Shown: positions 12,046 to 23,518 of the stretch, piece by piece | Layout of the letters: every line of letters begins with the position of its first letter | How positions within the stretch are numbered: position 1 is the first letter of the stretch | Origin: Lantana camara | Taxonomy: Eukaryota; Streptophyta; Magnoliopsida; Lamiales; Verbenaceae | Length of the DNA stretch: 64,000 nt | Direction: 5' to 3' | Assembly (NCBI GenBank): GCA_037501455.1 | Contig: CM074858.1 | Coordinates: 47,675,001-47,739,000 of the forward strand | Notes under the pieces: model-generated | The model's input: only the letters and a program-made list of their open reading frames with translations | What the model was told of the DNA's origin: nothing | The model's database searches: none | Position numbers and translations under genes: made by a program

Positions 12046-12273
12046 GGGAACGGCCATTCCGGACCCCCTTTGTAAATGGGAACGGTCGTTCCCATAAATC
12101 CCCAAAACGTGCCAATGATTTTCCAATTTTAAAACGCGCTGAAGCTGGGAACGGCCCTTCCGGCACGCAGGCCAAAATGGGAACGGCCGTTCCCAGTCTC
12201 GGCCGCCTATTTTATTTGAAAAGGTGGGAACGCCCGTTCCCACAATGCCTTGAGGCTGGGAACGGCCGTTCCC
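12046..12273. repeat. Palindrome array GGGAACGGCCGTTCCC, six copies (E right LTR)
   Basis: Copies start at 12046, 12078, 12147, 12179, 12226 and 12258, the same 32, 69, 32, 47, 32 spacing as in the left LTR. Several point differences between the two LTRs fall in the palindromes. For example, copy 4 is perfect here but reads GGGAATAGCTGTTCCC on the left; both forms remain perfectly self-complementary apart from one pair. Confidence 0.95.
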
Positions 12274-13255
12274 TATTTCTGCAACTTATCAAAACAGAGC
12301 AAAACAGGGGAGGCTCTCGGGAATGATCAACAAAGCAACAAGAATTCCAATTTGATCAACAAAGCTATTAATTTTTGGAAATATGATGCATATATGTTCA
12401 AAAGATGATAATATAACACTTTGACATATAAATCATGAAATATTATCAAGAATCCAAGCTTCCAAGTTCATGATCAAAATTGATCATTCAAGCCAAATAC
12501 TCAAGAATTCATGCTCCAATTCATGCCATAATTCAAGATATGATAACATAATCATGCTTCCATCTCCAATTAACCCATCTAGTACAAAATTCTCAAACCC
12601 TAGCTATTTCAAATATGATCAAGAATCATGAATTCATGAAAATACCAACCTTGAGCTAACGAAATGGAGAAAAGAGATGAGGAAGATGATCAAGCTCTAA
12701 AACTCCTAATTTCCTTGGAAAGAGTTAATGAATTTGATGAAATCTTCCTTTGCAATATATCGTTATATTTGGGCAAAATATAACGATGATGATTCTTGAT
12801 GAGAAAAGAGAGTGGATGATGATTCTTGATGAAATGAAATGAAGAGCAAGGAAGAGATGCCTATATCGTTATATTTGGGCAAAATATGCAATATTTATGA
12901 TCAAATCCTTAAAGTTCTATAAGTTATGCAATTGAGGATCTAAGGTTTACAAATTGATCAATTTAATCCCCAATATTTTTCTTGCAATTTGGTCCTCTAT
13001 TTTATGTAATTGAACAATTATGCAATTAATACAAATTGGATAATTAATTCATGTAACAATTAAATTCCATTTATACATGAATTCTCAAAATGAAATGAAT
13101 TTCATACAATTTCCACGTAATCATGCTGAAAACAATTTATAAGAATTAATATAACAAGTTTAAATTAATTAAACGAAATTAATAAAATAAAATCCTAACG
13201 CTCGAAACCCACACGTGTCGAGCGTACCTGACTGTCTGAAAATCGGGGCGTTACA

Positions 13256-14765
13256 TAAGTGCTTTATATTTGATGATTTAAATTGTATGTTATTATTTCA
13301 TGAAATGGGACCTTTTAATTGTGGAATTATATATTATGAATTATGGATTTAAATGATGAAGAGATAAGGTACGTTTTATACGAATTTGAATTTAAATGAC
13401 TTAAGTGATGCATTCTTGCATTTTATTTCCATCCATTGCATTCATGAGCATTGTCGGGCGTCTATATGGTCCATATTTGAGTCTAAGTCTCGAGTTTTAT
13501 GTTCTTTTATTTCAGAGCCTCTTTCGGACGTTGCCAAGCCCGAGGTTTAGGTGTCTCTTCGTTTGTTTTGCCTGGATCCACCCTTCTTTTGTTATAAGGT
13601 GAGGTTAGGATCTTTTGTACTAGTTAAATGACCTATGACCGAATATGTGTTGTTTTCTCACCCCATATGCGAATATATATATCTTATATATATTAAATAC
13701 GAATGCTTAGGCTATGTTATGGTTTTGTGAATAAGCTTTACGTTTATGAAACCAATAAAAGTATGAGCATATGTAAGCTATGATTTGAATTTGTTTATTC
13801 GTATATGATATGTATGAGCGAGTTGAACCCTGAAAGATGGGAATTTGGTTTGTTATGGTATGTTGGGCCCCGGAGACGTGGGTAAGGAAGGCCCGAGGCG
13901 ACCATGGTGTCGCCGGTTACGACCCCTGTGCACGCTCTCATTTGAAGCACTCACGTATGACTCGTACAGGTTAAGGAGGCGTGGTGCTTTGAGCCCTCGA
14001 TGGATAACCAGGGAAGGCATATCATAGGTTAGCTAACTCGTATGTGTTGGTAATGTAGGTGAAGAGGGTTTGATTCCCGATACACCATGGATGTGGGGTT
14101 GGAATTGTGTTATGAATTCAGTTTTATGTTATGTTTGAAGGAGTAAGGGATAGTCCGTTCTCGCCGGACTTTTGTTATGTTATGTTTTGTTCGATGGATT
14201 ATGAATCGAGTTAGGATTTCTTTATGTATTATATGTTATGTTTTAAAACGTTTTGGTATGAAAAACCTTAGCTCGGTTCACGACCATCACCTTTGATAGT
14301 TGCTATACCTTATATGCATTTAGGTGTGGGTGTGCGTTTAGCCCCCTCACTCAGTCGAGTTTTGACTGACCCCTCTCTTTTTCCAACTTCAGTGTAGGTT
14401 GTCTCAAGCTAGGCGTGGAAGTGTGAGTCTCGGTCTTGTACTTGTGTGTCTAGGTCGAGTTGCATTCATATTTACTGCTTTTAGATACTCCTCTTATGTA
14501 TTTGATATCATGACTTGTATATTTTGGAGAATGATGGATATTTGATGTATATACTTGATCCTTTGGGCCGTGAGGCCATGTATATGATAATATACCTTTT
14601 TGTTCAAACTCTTTAGATCCTGGTTGTTGCTTCCGCATATTTATATGTTTATTTCGCTTAGCCTAGTGTGTGCGTGTAGGTTCTCGTTCGCTTAGACTTG
14701 GGCTCATGTATGGAAATCCATTTCATATGTGGGTTCGGGTTTAGGCGCGGGGGATGTGGTGGCCC
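13256..14765 (+). mobile_element. Element D, LTR remnant (plus strand, gypsy-type)
   Basis: This non-coding stretch leads into a gag ORF. Its end resembles the last part of the A LTR (GCGGGGGATGTGGTG near 14748-14762, followed by a TCTAGGTCG segment near 14796 that in A lies past the PBS). The LTR terminus and PBS expected between these blocks are missing. The LTR start is also absent, because E abuts at 13255; E was probably inserted into this LTR. Boundaries are approximate. Confidence 0.6.
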
Positions 14766-14933
14766 ACCGTCCCGGAGCTCTAGAGTCATGTTTGGTCTGT
14801 CTAGGTCGTATGGCTTAGGACAACGTGGTTATGTGCATTTAAGTGATTATTTGCTTATTTTCTTGTTAATTGTGCGCATGATCAGGTATTGACCCTCACG
14901 CATATGAATTGTGATTCCTTGATTTTACAGAAT

Positions 14934-16005
14934 ATGCCTCCACGAAGACACCGCCACAGAGATAGATCTCCGGAACACCATCACCACCGGGATCAATCCC
15001 CGCAACATGAAAAAAACAATCCACCACCACCACCCCAAATGGATCCGGGCAATTTCATGGAAAGGCTTGCGTTGTTTTTGGAACAAAGGGCTCAAGAAAG
15101 GAACAATGCTCCTCCAGCTGGAAATCACGGAGGAAACTTACTTACTACTACTCTCCGGGAGTTCAAGAGCCAAAATCCACCGGTCTTCGTGGGTGGAAGT
15201 GATGCCGAAGCGAAGGAATGGCTCGTGTAAAAAAATAGGGTATGGAATCTCATACCTTGCTGGCCTATGGAGAAGTTGCAATGTACACTTACTATGATCC
15301 AAGGTCAAGCCTACAGTTGGTGGTCTAGCACGCAAGGAAAGTTGGAGGCTTCAGGAGAGGAGATTACATGGGAGGTATTTGTTTGAGAATTCAAGAACAA
15401 ATATATTCCCAAAGCTACAAGGAACCGGCGTTTAAGGGAGTTCATGGACCTTAAATAGGGGAGCATGTCCGTCACGGATTATATCAATGAATTTGAAAGG
15501 CTCTCTTGTTATGCCCCGAACATTGCCACTGACGACGAAAGCAAGGCTTCTCAATTCCTCCAAGGACTTCGGGAGGATATGAAAGATGCTTTAGAGGCTT
15601 CTAACACTAGTACTTGGGCAAAGGTCATGAATAAAGCTCTGCTGGTAGAAGAACGGGTTGTTATGAGGAGGAAGAGTACTCACACCGGGCAAGGGTCTAG
15701 CTCGGGGAATTTCAATAAATTTGGGAAGAGACCGGCATTTCAAACTTTTCAACAAGCCAAGCCTCAAAATAGCAACCCTGACCCGTGGCACCCAATCAAC
15801 CAAATCGACCCTTAGCACTTCTGGCTCCAGCTAAGGTGCAATGTACATATTGTAAGGGTCCTCATCACGTGGATAACTGTTTCAAGCTTCATAAGAGGTG
15901 CTTTGTTTGTGGGTCCCCGGAGCACATGGCGAGTACGTGCCCGAAGAAGAAAGATAACCCGAGGCCTACAATCCAAGCTAGGGCTCATGCGTTGGGTGGT
16001 GAAAA
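14934..16005 (+). pseudogene. gag: Element D gag, decayed (capsid and zinc knuckles)
   Basis: This encodes the start of a gypsy gag, the structural protein that packages the element RNA. The ATG at 14934 follows the A pattern of an Arg/His-rich start (MPPRRHRHRDRS) and proline stretch. Capsid-like sequence (ITWEVFV, SCYAPNIATDD, STWAKV) resembles that of A. Two knuckles follow: CX2CX3HX4C, one residue shorter than usual, then a regular CX2CX4HX4C (CFVCGSPEHMASTC). In-frame stops occur at 15228, near 15387 and near 15456, and a frameshift near 15785 moves to another frame. All three stops fit C-to-T changes. The gene breaks off at 16005, where the CACTA element begins; the rest of D is not found downstream. 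Confidence 0.85.
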
Positions 16006-16020
16006 CACTACAAGAAAAAT
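16006..16020 (+). repeat. CACTA 5' terminal inverted repeat
   Basis: CACTACAAGAAAAAT is the characteristic start of plant CACTA transposons. It interrupts the D gag reading frame directly after the ALGGE segment, giving an exact left insertion point. Its partner is not in view. Confidence 0.9.
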
Positions 16021-16040
16021 TGCTTTTTACTATAAAAACT

Positions 16041-16183
16041 TTTACTACGCCATTTGAGACGTAGTAAAAAGTACTTATTAACTACGTAAAAATCACCGTA
16101 ATGAATACTTGTAAAATAGGACGAATATTTACTACGATATTTGAGACGTAGCAAATAATTGATTAAAACTACGTAGTTTTAAT
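16041..16183. repeat. CACTA subterminal repeats
   Basis: Two copies of an inverted repeat occur: TTTACTACG paired with CGTAGTAAA (16041-16068), and a diverged TTACTACG...CGTAGCAAA (16129-16155), both around a TTTGAGA centre. A 22-bp perfect palindrome built on AAAACTACGTAGTTTT lies at 16162-16183. Arrays of short subterminal motifs of this kind bind the TNPA protein in En/Spm; binding here is inferred. Confidence 0.75.
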
Positions 16184-18583
16184 ATTTTTATTATTAATAA
16201 TTTTTTTTAAAACTAAATTTACTATTTAAAATAAAAAAAGATCTAAGAACTTTTGTCAGCATAAAATTTTGGCTCCAAAATCTCTCTTTCCCTCGTTTTT
16301 TACCAAGTCTAAAGTAAAAGTGTTCGACTCTTTTCCCCACAATAGAAACAAAGACCAACAAGATTTTTCTCATTTCATTGCAAGGGTCTCATTTCCAAAT
16401 TAGAAGTCTGAGAAGTTGGGTTCTATTTCAGAAAAGCATATTTCGTGATTCCCAGACATCGGCGATTTAGGACTTCCGACTCGACTCGTTGTCCTGCGCT
16501 TCTCTGAAAACGACGGGTTGGGTGTCTTCTAGCACTTCTCCGGTGTTATTTCGAGAACGGCGGCAATTTCATATCTCCAGCTATTTCGAGAAACGCGGAA
16601 GTAAAATTCTTCGAGAAGAGGTTTTTCAAACAATTGGAAGACGGGAAGTCTCCTTCTCTGGCTCTCCTCCAAGAACGGCAGCTGGGGGTCTTGTTCCAAA
16701 TTTCTCTCACTAAAGTTTCACCAACGTAGAAGGGTCTCCGAATTCAGCTCGAATTTCAGTTCTCAATCCAGGTAAGAAAATACCTGTTTTGAGTTATTTC
16801 GATTTTTTAGTAGAAAGATTTATGTTATTTGTCTTGTATTCTTCTTGGTAAACCCAAATCATCATCTTTTTGTTATGGGTTTATGTTCAAGCTTTGATCT
16901 TTTGGGATTTTCATTTTGATTGTCAATCTGGTTCAAGATGGTGGAAATTTTAGTGTTGATGTGGTTAAATTTGAGAAGTTTTGAAATTGATATGTCCAAT
17001 GTTGATTGTTATGAAACTGTTGTGATATGTAAATCCTCGTTAGTTGGTGGCATGGGAAGTTCAGTTGTTTTATATTATGGGGGGTTTCCCACTGTTGAGG
17101 CTATTAGGATTGTGGGTAAGGCTGGTGAGGTACGATTTAATTGATTTTTAAAGAGATTTCATTTGCTAATGTTGGAATCCAGTTGTTTTAAGCTAGAATG
17201 GATGTTATTAGAGCTTTAAACGTGAAAATTGTCTGTGAGAATTGAGTTGTAGAACTTGAAATTTTCAACTAGGATTTACTGATTTAAATTGAAACATCGA
17301 CCGTTAATTCTGATTTTAGATAATAACATGTTATGTGGTGATTTTTTGTAACTCATCGCTAGTGTTCTATGAATCTTTTTATGGAATATGACTCAATTAT
17401 TTGGATATTACACCCGGTAATATGTTAAAAATCTTGATTGTTGTTCCCTATTAAATTTAACATGCACTTCAAAAGTGAAATATTAGTAGTATCGCAGTCT
17501 AAGGAGAATTTGATTATTATTCCTGCCGAAAAAATAATTTATGCAGAAGAATGTGAATTGCTCATGTTCTTCTTTCACCTTTCCGAAAGGTGTAATTTAA
17601 TAGCTATTTAACTGGTTTAGGTGGCTGGAAGATCAAGCTGAACATGATTAAATGTTGATTTCACAAAGCAAACACAAAATGTCTCTCCAGCTAGTTGAAC
17701 AATTTTGCTCTCTGGTCCTGGTAAGTTCTTTACAAGAAAATGTTTGAATGTCATTTGGTGATATGAACAAAGTTAATTTTTAAAGTTAAAATAACTGATA
17801 TGAACTATGTTGGTCCTTTTTTGGGAGTTTCTTAAGGACTTTTCCTGTGTTAATTTGGTTATTAAACTTCAAGAAACATACTTCGATATTAACAATAATT
17901 TCCAAGTTTTTGATTATAACAACACCATGAAATGATCTCATCTCAGTTTGGTAAACGAGCTAATTTGTGTTGGTAAAAATCTCGAATCTGATTTGACTTA
18001 TACTTCATACCGAACAAGTGTTAATGTTTTGGAAGAAAGAATAGAAAATAATAGCATGGACAACATTAATTCCCACATCACCATCAAGTAGATGTTCTTT
18101 GATTGGCTGTCAGTGTTATTTTTAATATTAAAAGCATACATATGCCATCCCAGGTTAGTACCCCACTCTAATTGTGAAAATCATGTGCCTCCTTTCTTCA
18201 TTCTATAATTTCCTTTTTATTTAACTATGTAATATAATATTTAAAATATTGATGCAAATCTGTAATTCTTGTAGTTGGGAAATGAGGGGTTTTAAATTAG
18301 TTATTTTTGTTTACGGATCTGATTTAGCTAATAGCGGTATCCTAAAATATTCCTACACCTTAAAACAACATATTAGATGTGACGTATATGCTCTATAATA
18401 TAAAACAACATTTTACGGATCTGTAATATAAGTTGAACTAAGGTACCTCATTATTATTAAACTAAACATATTCACTCTATCAGAAGATAATGAAAATTTA
18501 GCTTCGTCTTATCACGAAAATTGCCTATCATTTGATGATATAAGAACAAGCCATCATACTGAAGTGTGCCTTCAAATTTTATT

Positions 18584-18745
18584 GTAGTGTTTCTGTGACA
18601 ATTGCTGCCTCACTTATTGCAACGACACATCAAGCAAATGACTATACAAAAGAACGAGAATCCTAGCTAGGAAAAGAGGTAATAATCTTATATTTGTTTA
18701 TGGTTCTTTTCCTATTATAAATGCAAATAGCATGTCATTGTACAA
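18584..18745 (+). repeat. Duplicated leader segment, copy 1
   Basis: This segment matches 19570-19730 over most of its length: GTGTTTCTGTGA, ATTGCTGC, CACTTATTGCAACGAC, AATCCTAG, GAAAAGAGGTAATAATCTTA. It carries a splice-donor-like AAGAG-GTAATA. The copies differ by several substitutions and small indels. Confidence 0.85.
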
Positions 18746-19569
18746 ACATTATGGGGGAAAAGTATAAAACTTAAATTGTTTACCTATAGAAACATAAAAT
18801 ACTAAAACCTAACATAATTAAATGATTTAGCTTCTTCTTAGAGAAAACGAATTCAATATCGAGCTTGAGGAGAAAATACCCAAATTATAAACAATTTATA
18901 TCTATGCTAATCGACACATTATGTTAAACGGATTTGCACATGTTGACTTATAGCTAATTTGGATATGCACATGCCCTACATGATATAATCCTTTCTAACT
19001 TATAAATGAAAAAACTAAAGAAACAACTCAGAAATATGCGTTGGACCTACCACAATACCATACCATTAAATTACTAGATATTTTTCTCCAATGATCCATT
19101 ATTATTTGAGTTATACTTTTAGTTTCAACAAATCTCTTTATAACTAAATTAATATCAAATTTTCCAAGTTGGTACTTCTTTTTAAACATATAACATGTTT
19201 TTTACGTCGGAAACTTTGAATCTGAAATTTGATTCCTTTTTTTTTTTTCAATTTATATTATTTAGATCAAGATTGATGTTACTCTACAAATTAAAAGTAT
19301 ACATATGATGGTGTCTCATGCCTCTTATTTATTTGAATCTACATTACTGGATCGTTTAACAGTTTCCATTTGTCTCTTTCCTTGTTTGGAATTTATAAGA
19401 AACTTTAAGTTAAATTAGTCTTTGGTTTTATTTGCAGCTAGAACCCTATTATTGAGGGAAAATAATATTAATGTTCATGTTAAAACATGAAGTTGCTTGG
19501 CTTAGTTTAAAATACATGCTACAAAACCCTCAAAAGGATTATTTTTTGACACAACTTATTATTTCATTG

Positions 19570-19730
19570 TTAGTGTTTCTGTGATAATTGCTGCATCACT
19601 TATTGCAACGACGTGCCCAGCAAGTGACGATACAAAAGAACAAGAATCCTAGGAAAAGAGGTAATAATCTTATACTTTTTTTATGGTTCTTTTAATATTA
19701 TAAATGCAAATATCATATGTCATCGTACAA
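19570..19730 (+). repeat. Duplicated leader segment, copy 2
   Basis: This is the second copy of the segment at 18584-18745, about 985 bp downstream and about 105 bp before the transposase ATG. It retains the donor-like AAGAG-GTAATA. The direct orientation points to a segmental duplication inside the transposon that may have doubled a leader exon. Confidence 0.85.
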
Positions 19731-19835
19731 TATTTTGGTCTTTCTTTATTTATTATTGTTCTTATATTATAGTGTGTTTTTTTATTAATATAACTTTATT
19801 GTTAAATTATTTATTTCAAAGCAAAGCTACTGGAA

Positions 19836-22800
19836 ATGGATAAAACTTGGATTGATTTATCTGATAGCCTATGTAATGATTACATATCTGGAGTTGAAAA
19901 TTTCTTGGCTTTTGCATTCAAGGGTAAACAAGTTGGATCCAAAGTTTGTTGTCCTTGTATAAAATGTAAAAACCGCTTCAGTAAGAGTCGTGAAGATGTG
20001 ATGCTACATTGCATTAGGGATAGTTTTAACCCCACGTATAGAAATTGGACTTATCATGGTGAACTTTATGTCCCATTCCCAAGAGCAAAAAATGGTGAAT
20101 CTAGCCATCATTCAAATTTGAGAGATTATATGACTAATATGTTACATGAGTCAATGGGAATTCCTCGTGATGATATGACTAGCTTACATGATTTGTTTGA
20201 GGCTAATGAAGAAACAAAGAAGTTCTTGAAGTTATTAGCAGATGCCGAAACTGAGTTGTTCCCCGGATGTGGAAAGCAAACAAAACTTAGTTTCCTTGCT
20301 CGATTGCTGCAAATTAAAACACTTTCACGTTGGTCTAACAAATCCTTCGACCTACTACTTGAATTATTGAGAGAGTCTTTTCCCGATGGTGTAAATCTAC
20401 CGACAAACTATTATGAAGCTAACAAAATAACAACTGAGTTGGGTTTCACCTATGAGACAATTGATGTATGTCCCAACAATTGCATGTTATTCAGAGGAGA
20501 AGATAGCAAATTGGATAAGTGTGAAATATGTGGTGAGTCTAGGTATAAAGATGATTCTAAAAGTAAAGCCAGAAATAGAATGAGATACTTTCCTTTAAAG
20601 CCACGGCTGCAAAAATTGTTCATGTCGTCAATGACTGCATCTCACATGAAATGGCATGATGAGCAACGCATAGATGATGGAGTATATAGGCATCCAACTG
20701 ATAGCATTGCGTGGAAAGACTTTGATCAAAGGTTTCCAACCTTTAAGTCTGATATTCGAAATGTAAGACTTGGGTTGGCTACTGATGGGTTCAATCCATT
20801 TGGAAACATGAATGTGAGTTATAGTATTTGGCCAGTTGTTTTGATTGTTTATAACTTGCCCCCTTGGTTATGTATGAAGCAACCTTCCCTAATACTATCA
20901 TCTATGATTGATGGACCTAAGGGGCCTGGGAATAAGATTGATGTACAACTTCAACTCCTAATTGAAGAATTAAAAGAGTTATGGGATGTTAGCGTACAAA
21001 CTTTTGATGCTTCAAGCAATCAATTCTTTCAAATGCGTGCAGCACTGCTATGGACGATTAGTGACTTTCCAGGGTATAGTATCATTTCTGGGTGGAGTAC
21101 AAAAGGGGAGTATGCTTGTCCAAATTGTAGAAGGGATACTAGATCTGAATATTTGTATAATGGTCATAAATTTTGTTATTGTGGTCATCGTCGGTTCTTA
21201 CCAATATCCCATTCTCTTCGTAGAGATAAAATATCTTTTGATGGAACAATTGAATTTGGGCACAAACCTAAACCACCTTCAGAAACAATGCTACTACAAG
21301 AATTAGAGGGCATACCAACTGAATACAAGAAACAAGATATGAAAGCAAGACCGGACAGTGAGAAAAAACATTCAAGAAAGAGAAAAATTGGTGAAACTAC
21401 ACAAACAATTTGGAAGAAAAGAAGCATATTTTTTTAGCTTCCATATTGGGCAGGAAATCTTGTTCGACATAATCTTGATGTCATGCACATTGAGAAGAAT
21501 GTTTGTTATAACATAATTTTCACATTGTTGGGAGTGAAAGGGAAGACAAAAGATAACTTGAATGCTAGGAAAGATCTGGAAAGGATGAATATTAGAAAAC
21601 CTTTACATCCGATTCCACAGTCTTCTGGAGAATTCTACTTGCCTGCTACATCTGCCACTATGAGTAATGTGGAGAAGACTATATTCTGTAGGGTGTTAAA
21701 AAGCTTAAGGCCACCTGATGGGTATGCATCTAACATATCTCGTCATGTTAATGTAGAAAAACAAACTATTTGGGGTATGAAAAGTCATGATAATCATGTT
21801 CTTATGCAATAAATACTTCCAATTGCTCTACGTAGAGCATTACCTATGAATGTTGTTAATGTGTTCATTGAGTTAAGCAATTGTTTCCGTACAATATGCA
21901 GTACAGTGAACACTGCATCTGATCTAGAAAAAATCCAAGATCGGGTTGCCCTCACACTTTGTCATTTAGAGAAAATCTTTCCTCCAACATTCTTTGACGT
22001 TATGGAACACTTACCCATACACTTGGCCGAAGAAGCATTATTAGCTGGACCAGTTCAATTTCGATGGATGTACCCTATTGGGAGGTAAATATTACAGTTG
22101 TATTTACTATTTATTAGATAATTAAGAATAATTAACTTACTCATTTTATAACAGGTATTTGGGTACCTTGAAAAAGTATGTACGTAACCGAGCACATCCA
22201 GAAGGGTCAATTGCTAAGGGGTACTTGATGGAGGAGTGCATGACTTTTTGTTCTAGATATCTCAATGATGTTGAAACCAAGGAAAATCGACTACCTCGTA
22301 ACTACGAGAGTGAGGATGGAGTGGGTCGTGGTTTATATGAAGGAAAATGATTTATCATTGATCTTGTTACATTGCTTAAAATACATAGATATGTGCTGGG
22401 AAATTCTGATATAATATCAGCATACCGTGAGTAAGTATTTTCTTCACCCTTGCCTTTTATTTACCAATATCAGATTAATTGCTTGTAGTTAACTTATTTT
22501 CTTTTATTAGAAAATATGAATTGATCATTCGAAAGGAAAAACCACGAGCAACTTCAATGGAAGTTCAACGAATTCATAATGAAACTTTTCATGAATGGTT
22601 CAAATCTCATGTAAGCCACTTTAATACATCCTACTAATGAATAGGCTGTTTATTTGATTTGAAATACGTAACACTTGTGAGGTGAAAGCACAGGTTCAAA
22701 GTTTGAGTGAAGCTTTTGATCCTCAAGTTTCCATGGAACTAAGTGCACTGGCTGATGGTCCAATAGAACACGCAAAAAACTATAATGCTTGCATTATTAA

Positions 22801-23359
22801 AGGATGTCGGCACCGTGTGAAAAGTTTTGATACCAACAAGAAAACTCAATGCAGTGGAGTAGTTGTGAGTGCAGAAACATTAAGCTTTGCTAGTGCAAAA
22901 GATCTAAGGCCACGCACCGGAAAAGTCTCATATTATGGAATATTAACAGATATTTTGGAGATTGAATACACAAGAGATATAAAGTTTTTGATATTTAAGT
23001 GTGATTGGGTCGATAATGAGAAAGGTGTGAAAGAAGATGAGTTCAAGTTTACACTTGTAAATTTCAATAAATTGATGTATGATAAGAACTTATCTACTGG
23101 TGAGCCTTTTATATTAGCAAGTCAAGCACAACAGGTTTGGTACATTGCTGATCCGTTAGAACCTGATTGGAATGTGGTGGTATCGATGTCAAGAAGAGAT
23201 AATTATGATGTGTACTCTGCAGAAGTTGACCCTTATAGAAGTGTACAATTAGATGAAAACATTATAAGTTCGAGGGAGGATTCTTATTGGGTGCGAGATG
23301 GAGTTGAAGGAGTTCTCGTTGATGCAGGGAGTGCACCGATGGAAGAAGATGAAACATAG
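19836..23359 (+). pseudogene. CACTA transposase (TNP2/TNPD-type), four exons, inactivated
   Basis: This gene would encode the catalytic transposase of the CACTA element. Residues 1-75 form the transposase-associated domain (MDKTWIDL, CCPCIKCKNR, WTYHGE). A CPNNC...CEICG metal-binding-like segment follows near 212-235, then the tnp2 domain with GLATDGFNPFG, GWSTKGEYACPNC and GHRRFLP. The sequence after HNLDVMHIEKNVC reads into a DUF4218-like part (RNRAHPEGSIAKGY) and a C-terminal DUF4216-like part (WVDNEKGVKEDEF). Likely exons are 19836-22084, 22155-22430, 22511-22610 and 22694-23359 with GT...AG introns. In-frame stops lie at 21435 (TAG), 21810 (TAA) and 22348 (TGA), so it cannot make full-length protein. 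The start is the first ATG with domain continuity. Confidence 0.9.
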
Positions 23360-23518
23360 ATAACGTGTATCCTCAAGTTTGTATTTGAAAATTTAATCAT
23401 TTATTATAATGTATGCAATTACTTGAATATTTTATATCATCATGTCTTTTATGCACATTTGTTTTTATATAACAAACTAGTTGAATGATATTATTCTTTT
23501 TATATGGTATGTGCAGAT

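Larger units (their letters stand above)
10547..13255 (-). mobile_element. Element E, 5' LTR, complete (2.7 kb)
   Basis: On the minus strand it runs from TGTAACGCCCCGA (right edge) to GGGTGCTACA (left edge). It holds a palindrome array (12046-12273), a 103-bp direct tandem duplication (11352-11550) and no coding sequence. The part around the array is clearly related to the A LTR, including the shared CCTCGATCCGA and CTTTGACCCCGAATT blocks, but the U3 starts differ, so E and A are separate subfamilies. The left LTR copy matches only the segment from 11946 onward. Confidence 0.88.
16184..19835 (+). other. CACTA 5' non-coding region with probable leader exons
   Basis: About 3.6 kb has no convincing ORF. 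The 74-codon ORFs at 16489-16713 and 16920-17144 match nothing I know. A purine-pyrimidine pattern and an AG-GTAAGAAA donor near 16771 suggest a non-coding first exon, and AG-GTAATAATC donors near 18678 and 19661 suggest later ones, joined to the coding exon through an acceptor just before 19823. Exon calls rest on splice-like sequences only. Confidence 0.4.

Noticed and set aside
16920..17144. 74-codon ORF in the CACTA 5' region
   Set aside because: It has no family resemblance, lies in probable leader or intron sequence, and its composition is like the surrounding AT-rich DNA.
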